Translations under genes and position numbers: made by a program
Notes under the pieces: model-generated
Database searches by the model: none
Told to the model about the DNA's origin: nothing
The model's input: only the letters and a program-made list of their open reading frames with translations
Assembly: GCF_017591425.1 (NCBI RefSeq)
Contig: NW_024465751.1
Coordinates: 3,410,001-3,474,000, forward strand
Direction of reading: 5' to 3'
DNA from: Ochotona curzoniae
Lineage: Eukaryota; Chordata; Mammalia; Lagomorpha; Ochotonidae
Length of the DNA: 64,000 nucleotides
Shown here: piece after piece, positions 10,706 through 22,954 of the stretch
Layout: each line of letters starts with the position of its first letter
How positions within the stretch are numbered: the stretch's first letter is position 1

Positions 10706-13700
10706 ATGATTGCTTAGGTTGATACACCTAGGGGAAATATAATTACATTTAAATCAATAAAGAAAAGTGTATAAACCTTGCCATCCCAGAAAATAGCCAG
10801 AGGCAAATGTTAATGAGTAGCTTCTTTCTTGGGTGCAATGCAAGGGTACAAAAAGGTAAGAGAAGATGGAACAGGGGGAAATGAATGCAAGGTGGGCACT
10901 ACTTACCCAAGTTACAGAAAAATTATAAGGAGTTGACCCCACAAAAGCAGGATGGCGCCACCTTGTTCCACTGTTTTGAGAAAGAAAATAAAGTTTATCT
11001 TCCAACTCTTTGCTCTCTTTTGTCTCTTACTGCCAAGTTCACCACCCGAGGATCAACATGGTGCTTGGCTGTACTACATGGTCCCTCCAGACTGCAGCCT
11101 GTTGGAAATTTACCATCTCCTGGGTCCATTTGGGTTAGTCGTGAACTCTGCTGGTGTTGTGGTGCTCAACATTGTATGCTGCATGAAGACCACTCGGAAA
11201 GCTGATTTCCCCAGAAGAGGCAGGCTCAGGACACAGTGGAGGAAGCAATAGCCAGATTTGCTACTGCAAGAACTGTAGAAGCCAAAACCAGAAGTAACAA
11301 GCAGTCCATCAGAGATGCATCAAATGATACGCACATATACAAAACATACTGAAGAGAAAAAAACAGCTGAAATGAACTAAGCATTTACATTGAGCCAAAC
11401 TCAAATTGGACCGTGGGCCACATGACGATAGAAAAGAAAAATTATATGTTTTACTTATGTCGTTTAAATGGTTTAATGAGGAACACAGATGTTAAGCAAA
11501 GAATCACTAAATGTCTGGAAAATTCCAAATGTGAAAAGCACAATCAAGAAAAAGCTGTCATATTTACAAAATCAAAGATTGTAGTTGTTCACAAATCAGA
11601 GAGAGGGAGATATTTCTGAAGAAATCATATTAAAGCTGAAAAGGAGTGGTCAAGAACCCAAGGGAGAAGTGAAAGAGCAATGGTGGGTACCAGTCAAGGA
11701 AGTGAGGAACAGAACCCAAGGGATGTGATCAAAAATGAGATTGCAGTTACCTGAGGATGTGTAAATGGCTAGAGGTATGTCAAAGGAAGCTGAGAAGTGC
11801 ATATTGGGAATTCTGTCTTTTACTTCCAGAATAACTACGGGAATCTACCAGGTAGCAGGTTTGTCTTGCATCAAATTGTTGAACAGATTATCATTGTCAG
11901 AAGACCGTGCTGCTGGTGGAGAAGAAAATAAATCAAAGACAGAAAGGATTCAGAGAAAACAAAGAAATATTATCAGGGTTTCGGATTGAGACAGAGATGG
12001 TGGAGCCCAAATTAAAAGCAGAGAGCCTAAAAGTTTGAAAAGATTGATGGATGGCTGTTACAGCAACTGAGCTCTACCTGGAGCCTCATGTGGCGGAAAG
12101 GCCTTTAGATATGTGTAGGCTTGCATTTTTTTTCTCCTGAATGCATCATTTTATAATTTCCTGGACTGTACACATTCACACACCCCTCCCTGACACTGAG
12201 GCCTTTCTTCCCTGTCTCAGAAGCAGGTATGCCACTCTCAAAAGCAGAGCATCCTCTACACTGCGGATTCTTCCTCCCTTCCTTCCTTCTCTAATATTTA
12301 ATAATGCGAAAATGGCCACCTGTAGGAGTTTCTGGGATTATTCTTTTAAACAGGACAGTAGTGAAGGTAAGGAATGATCATAATAACCACCGTCATTTGG
12401 TTTTTCTGGTTTGGATGGACATGGAGTCATCTCTTTCCTTGAGGACTTAACATTGGTCTACAAAAGAGAAGACAAGACCTGGTCCTCTTGCATTTTGCAA
12501 GCAGACAGGCAGGAATCCACCTTCCTGGTTTTTCCTCATCATCTTTCAAAGACAGAACATACTCTGCCTGACTCACCAAATGACGGTGTGTGCTGGTGAG
12601 AGTTGTGTGCCCACGTAAACTATAAATCATACACAGCACAAACTATTATGATTACCACAATAGGAAATTATGAATGCTGATGATAATGCTTCTCTTATTT
12701 TTGCCACAATAGGAAATGTGATATTATTATTTGGTGCAATAATGTTCATAGTAGAGTTTTAAAAACCCTTAAATTTCCTTTATAGAATGCAATTATAAGA
12801 TAAAGTACAATAGTAAATATTAACTTGTATGAAGCTTTAGAATAAAATCCTGTCAAAATTCTAAAGGTAGCTTGACCTTGCTTCTCTGCTGATGACTTTT
12901 ACAGTGGATTTTATGCTTGAATTGCTCATATACACTTTCTGATTGATGTTTTAATGAAAAATCATTCAGAATTTTAATAGTCACCCAACTAAAACCTGTC
13001 TTTATTTGAGTAGGTGATAATAAAATGTAAAACCATTTTTACCAACTGTTCAAAATTACAACAGCTGAAATTAAATTTACAGAATCCTGTAGACCTTTCT
13101 CCTCTTTTATTGTCAAAAGTAATGAGGACGGTGCTTGTGATAATGTGAATGAATTCCAAGTACCACTAAATGATTTAATATGCATTATTTCTAAACAGTG
13201 AAGAAGTTCTTGCTTGAGACATCTGAATTGTTCAAATGAGTATCCACTACTACTAATCTGAACAAAATTCATAAAAGAGCTATCACTAGAAGAACCTACC
13301 AACCATAAGTAAGACAGATGGATGCAGCATGCGTTAAGACAGACTCTTCCGTAGTTTCTGCAGTTGAGGCCTCCAGATCTTACAGAAGCTCACCCCAGCT
13401 TATCCTCTGCATCTGCCAGCCTCAATGTAGTCAGCCTTTCAAGAGTAGCTGTGACGTGAATGTCTGTGGCTTCTATGGGCATCTGGTCCACTAAGGGCAG
13501 CAGTGTTCTCTAACAGAGGTTCCCCCAGCCATGGTGCCCATTTTCATCGTAGAACAAGGATCAGATGTACCTGATTTTGGTCACTCCCTGCAATCCCCAC
13601 CCTTCAACCAAAGTCTAGAAGTGTATGAAGCCAAGATTGTGGGGCTCTGCTACCCAACAATATCATATGACAAAGGCATCCCTGTACACCATGTTCTTGA

Positions 13701-13799
13701 AAACTGTGGCCTAAAGGAATCTCAACTCTCAGTATCAAGAAAGCCAAAAGTGCAAAAGCACTTTTCCCTTTGCCCAGGGGGTTTACATTCCAGGGCCCC
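10706..13799. other. Unassigned intergenic DNA
   Basis: No confident gene. Overlapping open frames at 10,885-11,251 (two frames, about 100 codons each) and a frame at 13,531-13,809 (92 codons) look more protein-like than average, but I recognise no family. They could be decayed retrocopies or chance. Confidence 0.35.
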
Positions 13800-14085
13800 T
13801 AATGGATGATACCATAAATGATACCAAACTCTATATGTACAGATTTTCTTTTTATGCCTAAACGTACACACATACCTACAATAAGGCTTGATTTGTTAAT
13901 AGGGCACAGTAAAAGATTAACAATAAATAACAAAATAGAGTAAATATCACAACATGCTGTAACAAAATTTAGAACATTGATTGTTTCTGGAATTTTCCAT
14001 TTCATATTTTCAGACTGTGGTTGACCTCAGGTAACTGAAACATAAAAAAGCAAATCTGTGAATAAGAAGGGACTACTGATGTGTA
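13800..14085. mobile_element. Tigger-like (TcMar) DNA transposon fossil
   Basis: The right end is diagnostic: 'AGACTGTGGTTGACCTCAGGTAACTGAAACATAAAAAAGC', then 'GGGACTACTG'. This matches the terminal 'gaccgtggttgaccgcgggtaactgaaaccgcgg' and 'gggggactact' motifs of mammalian Tigger-class non-autonomous elements. The internal 'AATAAGGC...GGGCACAGTAAAAGATTAACAATAA' block also fits. The left terminal repeat is not obvious. Confidence 0.6.
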
Positions 14086-14684
14086 CAAGAGAGACTTGCA
14101 AATTCAGCATTAGCACATGAGCTCTGCTGACATTCCGGAAGAGTTGATAATAACTAAATTATCATTCACTATGAATCACTAAACAGGCCCTGGAGCCTGC
14201 ACTAACAATTGTCCTCATTTGTCACGCCGTGGAGTGCACCTCTACCTTCTGAACCACCGTCTAAGTACTGTGAGCATTTTAGTTGAGGGTGGGGATGGGG
14301 CAGAAATAAGCTTTTAAACTTCAAGGTGAATATGCATCAATAGAGAATTAGAGGCACAGGTGGAAATGACTAAAGGTGCAATTGCGTTCAAGTAACAGCT
14401 TAAAAACAGATTCACAGAAATAAAATTCTGTTGGATTCCACAACTCTTACCAGGTGATAAAATGTTCAGGATAACTCAACTGATGGTTTTTGCTTGATTG
14501 AGCAATTATCAAGTGGAAATCATGACTTATTAAAACGTCATGAGTAATGCCCCTTAAAAGTGGTTAAATGTTTCTTTTATTGGAAGGAATTTTCTCTAAT
14601 TTCTTTTCCTTCAGCCCTTAATTTTCTGCATAGCACAAATTCTAAAATAAGACTGAGAAGAACCAAATCCCTCAATTACCTCGC
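14086..14684. other. Unassigned intergenic DNA
   Basis: I see nothing recognisable. Confidence 0.4.
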
Positions 14685-14765
14685 AGATGGCCTTTAGGCA
14701 TACCACTTAAAATCTGTGATTCAGTGTTCCATCTATAAACCAGAGATATGAGCTCAAATTATGGA
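14685..14765 (+). repeat. MIR fragment, sense
   Basis: 'GGCATACCACTTAAAATCTGTGATTCAGTGTTCCATCTATAAA' is a worn version of the MIR 'aagtcacttaacctctctgtgcctcagtttcctcatctgtaaaa' core. Confidence 0.5.
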
Positions 14766-15079
14766 TGAGGCCAAACAGCACTAAAATTCTGCAATGCTAT
14801 CTTTGATTTACTTCCTCACATTGCTCAATTGACTTGGATTATTTTCTTCAGGAACTATATTTTTTCCTCACTGTAAAATGTTATTCAGATTATCACTGAA
14901 TGTCAAGACAGTAAAATACTGGCATCAAATGATACGGGCTCTGAATTGCATTGGCAAGAATGTGATGTTGTGCATTTTACATACATACACAGAAATGTTT
15001 TGTATGTAGTTATCTTTCAGTGGGTATTTATCATAAACATTCCACGCTACACTTCAACAGAGTTGTTTTCCTAGGTTGT

Positions 15080-15330
15080 ACCCTTGAGGCAGTCACAGTT
15101 TGCACCATGAATTCCTTCCATACACTGTTGTCAGCCATGTGCTGTAAGGACCTACTCTTGCTGCAAGGGGCATGGCGATCAATAAAAGCAGCATCATGGA
15201 ACTGCCTTCCATGGAGCTTATATTCTCAAGCAGGATGATGGGAAAGAGGATATAAATATAGGAAAAATAAAATTCTCAGTAAGTAGTGTAATAGAGAAAG
15301 TATGTAGCTGGAAATATGGAAAACTACGAT
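15080..15330 (-). repeat. L2 3' end, antisense
   Basis: 'CAAGGGGCATGGCG...TTCCATGGAGCTTATATTCTCAAGCAGG' matches the antisense L2 'aaggtccctgccctcatggagcttacattcta' block and is followed by the usual AT-rich extension. Confidence 0.5.
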
Positions 15331-16261
15331 AGACAAGTCAGATACTGTGGTCTCAAGAAATGACCTTTTAGAAGAACTCATATGGCACAATACAGTCTGT
15401 CCATGGGAGATTTGGAGACCCAGTAACCATTGCAGGCAGGGGCAAGTGCACAATGCCTACCCCCTAAAAGATTCTGAATACCTGAAGGACACGTATAGAT
15501 CATTATGGTGAGAATGTGCTCAGCAAGAGAGAGAGTGAGACACTGTGTCATGAAGATCGCACAATGGTTCAAGCCTCAGTCGGTCACTGAGTAGCCATGG
15601 GAGGGTCCAGCATTTCACCTGACCTCTTTGGAGCCTCGTTTCCCTCATTACCCTCACGTATCACACACGTCTCACAAGATTTCCATGAGAAATGGAACCA
15701 AGATCTTCCAGTAGCACCCCATGATGCACCAGATGGCATCCAAACCTGGCACACAGTGCACCCAGGAAGCCAGGTGTTCCGGCTTCACTTCAGCTACTTG
15801 ACCCAAATAAAGGAGCTCTTTGTGGTTTCTCAAATGAGTGAGCATTTTTCTTTAGCCTGAGCCTCACACTAATACTGCCCCCCCTTCTTGAAACATTCTA
15901 CTGTTTCTTGCTTTATGTCATCTTCACATGTGTGTCAAGAATAAGTTAGTCATTATGCCTCCATGGGAATTTCCATGACAGTTCTGGAGTAATGCGTATT
16001 CCTGCTCCTGGTTTCCAACAAAGCATGAAACATACTGACATCTAGTCACGACTTCGCCAGTCCCCAACAGAAAGGAAGATACTTGCATGCCACATTCCAG
16101 TATAACCTAGAACATTTATGTGTTCTGTGAATGTTTATTGGGGTAAAGTCCCTCTAATGCAGAAGATCTGTGCATGACTGCTTTTCAATATCAGTTCTTA
16201 CGTTCATTGTTATTCAACATGGGGTGGGTTATTCTACCATGACAAAGACTCCTAAATTTCA
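15331..16261. other. Unassigned intergenic DNA
   Basis: Only a weakly MIR-like patch (about 15,590-15,660) is seen, and no gene. Open frames up to 87 codons have no recognisable product. Confidence 0.4.
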
Positions 16262-16880
16262 GCTGTTTGGAAGAGGCATTTGGTGCCATGGTTAAGATAC
16301 CATTTGGGAGAACCACACCCATAGGACCAAATTTGAGCTCCACATCTGCCAATAATTCCAGCTCTCTGCTAATGCAGACTCTGGGAGGTGGCAGGTGATG
16401 GTTCATCTATAGATCTCTATTGCGTTCTGGCCTCTCACTTTTTTTTTTAAGATTTATTTATTTATTATTACAAAGTCAGATATACAGAGAGGAGGAGAAA
16501 CAGAAAGGAAGATCTTCCATCCGATGATTCGCAATGGTCGGTGTTGTGCCGATCCGAAGCCAGGAACCAGGAACTTCTTCCAGGTCTCCCACGCGGGTGC
16601 AGGGTCCCAAAGCTTTGGGCCATCTTCCACTGCTTTCCCAGGCCACAAGCAGGGAGCTGGATGGGAAGTGGAACTGCCGAGATTAGAACCGGCGCCCATA
16701 TGGGATCCCGGCACATTCATGGGGAGGACTTTAGCCGCTAGGCCACGCCACCGGGCCCATGGCCTCTTACTTTTCACCTAAACTAACCCTGGCTATTGAA
16801 GATATTTGGGGCCCAGAAGAGGAAAAATCTCTTTCTCTCTCTGTCCCCCTGCTTTTCAAATAATATAAAAACATATAAAC
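16262..16880 (+). mobile_element. Old CSINE, split by a younger CSINE
   Basis: A degraded sense C-repeat-like sequence at 16,262-16,440 ('GGTGCCATGGTTAAGATACCATTTGGGA' head). It continues at 16,775-16,880 with the CT-rich 'AAAAATCTCTTTCTCTCTCTGTCCCCCTGC' tail. It is interrupted by the antisense CSINE at 16,441-16,759. Confidence 0.65.
16441..16759 (-). mobile_element. CSINE, nearly complete, inserted in the older CSINE
   Basis: Well-preserved antisense C-repeat: a T-rich end, 'GGAAGATCTTCCATCCGATGATTCGC', 'CACGCGGGTGCAGGGTCCCAA', 'GCGCCCATATGGGATCCCG', and the head 'GGCCACGCCACCGGGCCC' at 16,741-16,758. It is flanked by TGGCCTCTCACTT (16,428-16,440) and TGGCCTCTTACTT (16,760-16,772), a target-site duplication with one mismatch. 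Opposed open frames across it are SINE-derived and non-coding. Confidence 0.92.
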
Positions 16881-17744
16881 CAATAAATAATATCAGTGGG
16901 TTAATACAGATAAGATTTATTTCTCATCCATGCTACATGTTAGAGGTAGGCAGAGGAATCTGCTCGCTGTAGTGCTCAAGAACTCAAACACACAGGAATG
17001 CTACCTAGCATCTGATTCCTTAAGTATTGCCACAGTGACCAGGGACCACGGGATGTCACACAGCCTCTTGCAGCTTCTCCCAGAATGATATATGATGCTT
17101 CAATTTCATTTATCCTTGCAAGTTACAGGTTCATGATTAATTAAAAGAAGGGAAGGAAGCTAAATCCTCCTCTTCCAGAAAGAAATTAAATAATATTGCT
17201 CAAGGCACACAACATTTCTGAAACTCAGTCCTTGCAGTTCTGGTGATCAGTAGCATTGGACCCATATGAGTGCTGGGAACACTAGCTTGCACACCCTTGC
17301 CTGGGGCACACCTGTGCATTATCCTATGAAACTCTCTCTCTCTCACCAATTCAGATGATCCCTTGTCCACAACCCAATAATCACACGGGTCTTAAAAAGC
17401 CAAAACTACCACAGCTAAGATGATATTTTGGGGCAGAAGCCCATGATCTAGATTTCCAGCCAATCTGCTTCTGTATTGGGAAAATGGGAAATCTGAATTG
17501 AAGTTTCCAGACAGAGAGATTCCCAGTACTCTTCATAGAAACTTAATGAAACCTGTTACAAAAACCTTGAGAAATTCCTGATTTTTCTCTTTCCTATGTA
17601 TTATTATCGATTTCTTTCACTCAGTCTCCTACCACGAAATCCTACCCTTTCCATAATAATTAGCTCAAATTATTCAGTCTTATTATTTACTTTGCAATAA
17701 AAAAAGATTAACAAATAAAGTCCATGGAAACCTATATGGGAAAG
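16881..17744. other. Unassigned intergenic DNA
   Basis: I see nothing recognisable apart from a short (TC)n run near 17,334-17,344. Confidence 0.4.
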
Positions 17745-18200
17745 TGCTATGCCTCAATGTCCACTCCTCAAATTGCCATGTTGAAGCTCCAACCCACAAT
17801 CTGATGGTGTTTGGAGATTAGGTCATTTGGCAGAGGATTTTTAAAAAATATTTATTCTATTTTTATTGGATATATAGAGAGGAGAACAGACAGAAAGGAA
17901 GATCTTGCTTTTGTTGATTCACTCCCCAAGTGACCACTGCAGCCAGAGCTGCACTAATCCAAAGCCAGAAGCCCAGAGTCTCCTATGCAGGTGCAGAGTC
18001 CCAAGGTTTTGGGGCATCCTTGACTGCTATCCCAGGCAACAAGCAAGGAGCTGGATGGGCAGTAGGGCCACCGGGATTAGAATCGGCACCTGTATGGAAT
18101 CCCAGCACATACAAAGTGAGGATTTTAGTCAGTAGGCTATCACATCAGGCCCTTGGGAGAGGATTTTATCAACTAATTTGACATTAACAAAATGTCATCA
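17745..18200 (+). mobile_element. MaLR-like LTR fragment, split by a CSINE
   Basis: 'TATGCCTCAATGTCCACTCCTCAAATTGCCATGTTGAAGC' followed by 'CTGATGGTGTTTGGAGATTAGGTCATTTGG' matches the sense start of MaLR-type LTRs ('ttgaaacttaatccccaatgtgatggtatttggaggtgggg...'). The remainder continues after the inserted SINE at about 18,168. Confidence 0.55.
17842..18157 (-). mobile_element. CSINE inserted in the MaLR-like LTR
   Basis: Antisense C-repeat with 'GGAAGATCTTGCTTTTGTTGATTCACTCCCCAAGTGACC', 'CAAGCAAGGAGCTGGATGGG' and 'CACCTGTATGGAATCCCAGC'. It is flanked by GGCAGAGGATTTT (17,829-17,841) and GGGAGAGGATTTT (18,155-18,167), a duplicated target site with one mismatch. Confidence 0.85.
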
Positions 18201-18759
18201 TTGTACTTATGATACAAGAAACTAGGAAGATAATGTCTCTTTCCACTTTGTGAGATACAGCAAATCAGCATATTCTCACAGAGCTTCAGCTTTTCTCCCA
18301 TTGTGGAATATCTAGGAATGGTTTCTACTTTCATAAAAATGAAAGTCCAATGAAAGAATTTTATTTCTGAGTAACAGAAAGGAAAGGGAGAGAGAGGGAA
18401 AGATGAAAAAGAAGGAGACGTAAAGGAAGAAGCCACAAACATTCTGTTGTCCCGGAGGAACGAAGTGCTGGGGGCATCATGACAGCACCATGAGCCATTT
18501 CAGATTGAGCGCTCTCCCGATCCAAAGACATTGCAGTGTATCTTAGATTCATTTGGTAATATTATCCCAAAATATACAGTTATAAAAACAACAATGACGA
18601 TAAATAAATCTTCAAAAAAATAACAATGATGTAGAAAGAAGGCAGGTTTTGTACAGCCACAGACCTGCCAAGAGGCAGTCATAATTTGAAGCCACACCTG
18701 AGTTTTGGACCATGCTCATCTCAGACAGATTTGCCTGTCCTACAACGAGGAGATTTAGG
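18201..18759. other. Unassigned intergenic DNA
   Basis: I see nothing recognisable. A purine-rich patch lies at 18,376-18,425. Confidence 0.4.
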
Positions 18760-18870
18760 TTATAGTGCTGGTTTCCCAGTAACTGGTGCCTTGACTGTGA
18801 GAAACACTGTTAACTTTCTTGAGCCCCCGTTTTCTCATCTATAAAATGTAAGACTGAGCCTTTGGCATCC
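18760..18870 (+). repeat. MIR fragment, sense
   Basis: 'TTAACTTTCTTGAGCCCCCGTTTTCTCATCTATAAAATGTAAGA' is the MIR core 'cttaacctctctgagcctcagtttcctcatctgtaaaatggg' in worn form. Confidence 0.7.
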
Positions 18871-20581
18871 ATTTCTACCATAAATCAGTGACATACTCAC
18901 AGCATACTACATTTAAGTATACTACGTGTATTAGAATGTGATAGCATTGATTCTACCACAGTGCATTATTTCATGTATTACAAAAAAAGCAAAAATTGCT
19001 GCTCATTGAAAAATAACGAGTTATCACTTTGAATTTTAATTTAATATTGACTGAAAAGTTAAATAACAAACACTAACTAAATTTTTATGATGTATATTAT
19101 ATGGATATACAAGAAGTAGAAGACATAAATAAGTTAGAAAATATATTTCAAAAACTTTCAAAGTGCATTTTTCTAGATAACTCTTCAATTCAAAGACATC
19201 CATATCCACATTTTCCATAAATATCATTTGTGGCATCAATACCATCGAATCATTTAATTTCTTCAATGTTTGCAGTTGTCTCTAGAAAGTTCTTCCAAAC
19301 AACTCACGCTCCCACTTCAGAATTCCTAAATATTCTCAAATAATATCAACAGAGTTTTGTTTAGAAAACCCTGTGCAGATTCAAAATCAAATGTTAGGTT
19401 TCTAATCCTTTGTCAAGCTGAGGGCTTAGAACAAAGAGGCCTGGCATGTTAGGACCCCTGCTTAAGAGGTCATCTTACCCAGGCATAGCTCAGATAAATG
19501 TGGTTGGGATTTGGGATTCAGGGCACAAGGGGAGCTCATCACCAAATGCTGACTCAGAGCCATCAGCCTCACCAGGAACTGAACCCAGGGAACTTTGCTC
19601 CATTTACGATGCCCTCCTTCTGGCCTCCACAACCATAACATCTGAACACTGTTTCCAGGCAGCCCTCCTGGAGTCTGTAAGGAGTACACTTGAATCTAAT
19701 TAATCAATCTGACTAATAGTGTGCACAGTCGTTAAAGAGTAACCACAACTTGAATGGAGACAAAACCACACCAGATGTCTGCTTTGATGCTAACTCCAGT
19801 TACTTGGTCTGAACCCTCCTTGCTGCTTCCTGGGAGGCCCATTCATTCTCTATTATACTTCCTGGTATCTCCTCTGAGATTATACAGCAAGTGTTGGGAT
19901 TTTAAAGCTTCTGCTGTGACTAAGTCTGGTTCCTCAGTCATTTGAAGGTGGCTTGCTAAGAATTGGTTTCCTCATCTGTACCATGGGGCAATGCCATCCC
20001 TCTTTCAATAAAGCAGTATGGATGACAATCAACTATAGGTAGTGCCTGGTTTGCAGAGTACCTTCCTTCCCTCTCTCCCATTTGCTCTTCTCAGTCTTTT
20101 CTCTACTCCTCCTTCCTCTTCCCTTTCAAATCTGTTCTGCTCCAAGCTTGTTCCTACTTGTATTACCCTCTTCCCCCCATTCTCTTTCTTTTCTTGCTTT
20201 TGTCCATCTATATTTATTTCTGTGCTCCTCTACTTCCTTCTCGTCTTTCGAGTTTTCTCCTTTCCTTGCCATTTCCACTGAAGTTCATCTCAGTAGATTT
20301 GAGAGATCTCTGAATATGTAGGCAGACTGGCAAATATTTAAAAGATTGAAACGTAACAACAGCATTTGAAGTGGCATAAAGATAAAGGTCCTTGTCATTA
20401 TAAGACCCTCTTTCTCATTACATTTGATAATGAAGAAATGAACCAATAGACTGAGGAGTACAGGTAGAGGAAAAGGACATTGAACTCTCATTCTATATCC
20501 CTATATCATTATTAATTCTCAATGCATAGTTATAAATATGGCCAATTGCAATATTTAGAAGGTTTGAAACATTTGGGCTCT
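18871..20581. other. Unassigned intergenic DNA with a pyrimidine-rich stretch
   Basis: No gene. A CT-rich stretch spans about 20,060-20,275 and creates long overlapping open frames of low complexity. A small MIR 3' remnant ('GGTTTCCTCATCTGTACCATGGGGCAATG') lies at 19,960-20,000. Confidence 0.45.
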
Positions 20582-20792
20582 TTATTTTTTTAAGCCTAGA
20601 TGGATCATCTATCCATCTATGGAAGGATTATAGAAGATAAATAGGTAGATAAATAGGACTCATCTAATGACCCAAAGTCCAAAGGCCTACATTGGATGGG
20701 ATCAGAACCAAGAGAAGGAACTCAATCCAGTTCTCCCGTGTCAGCAGCAGGAAGCAACTACTTTAGCCATCACTGCCACCTCCCAAGGTTTA
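20582..20792 (-). mobile_element. Degraded CSINE fragment, antisense
   Basis: T-rich start, 'ACCCAAAGTCCAAAGGCCT', 'ATGGGATCAGAACCAAG', 'TTTAGCCATCACTGCCACC'. This resembles the antisense C-repeat order but is heavily diverged. Confidence 0.45.
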
Positions 20793-20859
20793 CATTAGCA
20801 GAAAGCTGGAGTCAGAAACGCAGCCAGTTATGGCGCTCCGACTTTTCATTATGGGAAAC

Positions 20860-21367
20860 AGGCATCTCTTATTGAAGACTATTATTATGTATATTAAACA
20901 CAACTGCCTACATTTTATCCCAGCTTTATTGCAAATTTTTAGCCTTGGTCTTTTCCAATTTGGCAAGATAAAATGGATTTGGAATATAGGATGTTATCTC
21001 CCTAGTGGTGGCAGATGTCATTGTATCTATCATTGTAGATGTCTCTGATGGCTTCCACCACCTTAGCCGGAGTCCCTTTGTCTTCTGAATTCACCTGTGT
21101 GAAGGTAACAGTGGTAAAGGTCTTCCTATGAATCAGGTGCCACAGCCAGGCCTTTCCCTTAATAACACAGTGGAGAGACCCTCATCTTACAACTCAAGGC
21201 AGCCAAGAAGACATCTTGGGCACTCATCTTGGGCACTGTCCTGTCAGTGCACAAGTTCTTAGTGCTGTTCTTAGCCAGAGGGTTTACCATTTTCTTGGCT
21301 TTCTGCTTCTTGAAAACAGCAGGGGTTGGGTTGCCTTCTTCCTGTTGGACTTCTCTCTTTTGGGCAA
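20860..21367 (-). pseudogene. RPL7A processed pseudogene, internally deleted
   Basis: Read on the minus strand from 21,367 this resembles large-subunit ribosomal protein eL8 (RPL7A), a component of the 60S ribosomal subunit. The initiator is TTG instead of ATG (21,365-21,367). A lysine-rich N-terminus with a frameshift follows, then a segment with KKQKAKKMVNPL near 21,290. The frame jumps at about 21,240 directly to the C-terminal half, including an [18 protein letters not shown] segment near 21,100. It finishes with a KLG-like end and TAA at 20,915-20,917. About 120 central codons are missing and several in-frame stops are present. There are no introns, and 3' UTR-like sequence continues to about 20,860, so it is a retrocopy. 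The identification rests on my recollection of the human protein. The gene is dead. Confidence 0.85.
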
Positions 21368-22384
21368 CTTGAGTAGCTGGAGAATAGCAAGATGTGACAG
21401 CTTAATGGCTGGGTTAGACACCTGGCCCTACTGGTTCACTTTAAATCTATTAACACTGAAAGATATAATCTTTGCTGATCTATAAGCAAATCTGGGGGAA
21501 TTTTTGCTCTGATGTTTGTGTGTAGGTGTATGATTTATTTATATTGCACACTTTAGGTGAGAGCCACTTTCTTCTTTCTGCCTAAATTATAGCCCCACGT
21601 GCACTTCCCTTAACGTAGTAGTCAAATCAAGACAGGTGAACTAGTCAGATCAATCCTGTTTCTCACTTCCATGGCTTCATTTGCTATTTTAATTGGCCGT
21701 GTGGCCCAATTACACACAATAACTTCTAAATAGAGTCTGCCAGCATGGCTTAGGAAGAAGCTTTTCTAGCAGAAATAGGACAGATGTCTTGCCTCTTCCT
21801 ATCGCAAATGAATATTATCAGTGAGTTTCAACATGCCTAACAAAAAGTGTGCATTATATTTTAATTGCATCTTTGCATTATCCTTTTCAAGCATCCTCGT
21901 ATAATCAATAGGCCTATAGTTGCGATCTTTTGACCACGAAGCCCAGGTGTATTTCATTTCAAGCACCTTTGCGTCTCTGGCACAATATTTGCAAATATCC
22001 ACTTTGAAAAAAATTAACTCTTCGGGCATACTATAACATGTAGCCAGAAGCATTACTAGCTATGTATAAATCCATATCCTCTAAAAGTACTTTCTGAGAC
22101 TCTCACAAGGATGAAAGAACACAATGTAAGTCAAATACTAGTGCTCAGCCTGACACACAGTGCTTTTAAACGCTAACTTACTTGGCTCCTTTTCCTTGGG
22201 AAATCTCTCTCATAAAGACATGTCCCAACCAGAGCTCAATAAAATCCTGAGTGATGTTGTTTCCCCATGCATTGTTTTGGGGGTTCCTCTTCTTCCGTTT
22301 ATTAAAAGTACAAATTTTCTCCTAGTCTGGCTAACCTCTGCTTCCAAGGACTCCAAACATCAGAGTCACTGGCTAGTTAATTAT
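21368..22384. other. Unassigned intergenic DNA
   Basis: No gene or confident repeat. Open frames up to 84 codons have no recognisable product. Confidence 0.4.
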
Positions 22385-22690
22385 TAATAGTGCATCATTT
22401 TACATCCATTAATTCCAAACAGTTTACCAAGTTTTTATCTTTCCAAGCACTGAGGAAAGAGAGTGGTGAATAAAATAAGATTCTTTTTCTTTCAAGATAT
22501 TAGATTCTAATCAGAGAAGCCAAAACAAACAACAAGCAAAAGAAGAAATCAACATCCAAATTACATCATTTCAGGTGATATGAAGTAATAGGCAGAAAAC
22601 AAATCAATATTTTCGTTTGGAAAATCCTGGGAGTAAGTAGCTTAAGTAGCATGGTCAATGATCACTTCTCTGATAAGGTGATTTTTTTTA
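22385..22690 (-). repeat. L2 3' fragment, antisense
   Basis: 'CAAGCACTGAGGAAAGAGAGTGGTGAATAAAATAAGATTC' corresponds to the antisense L2 'ggcgctggggatacagcagtgaacaaaacaga' block. It continues into 'AGATATTAGATTCTAATCAG' and ends near 'GATCACTTCTCTGATAAGGTGA'. Confidence 0.6.
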
Positions 22691-22954
22691 ATGAGATCAA
22701 ATTGAAGTAGCAGAGCAGCAATTCATAAAAGCACTATAGACCAAACACCAAGCAATGGCAAGAGGCACTTTGCCCACGTTACTGTCTGTCTTGATTATAA
22801 TGGAGCTTCATTGTATTCTGACCCCTCAAAGCCTGAACAAATGTCCTTTCCTAGTATCCTCACAGCACACTTATACATCTCTCCAACATTTCAGTTGGGC
22901 ACACATTTGTTTATTAATCAAAATCACACTGTGAAATATTTACAAGTACAACAG

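Noticed and set aside
16454..16781. Opposed open frames of 66-107 codons
   Set aside because: They lie in a CSINE, whose sequence is open in several frames on both strands; the same pattern recurs in the other CSINEs.
20042..20321. Two overlapping 79-codon frames rich in Ser, Leu and Phe
   Set aside because: Caused by a CT-rich low-complexity stretch, not a membrane protein.
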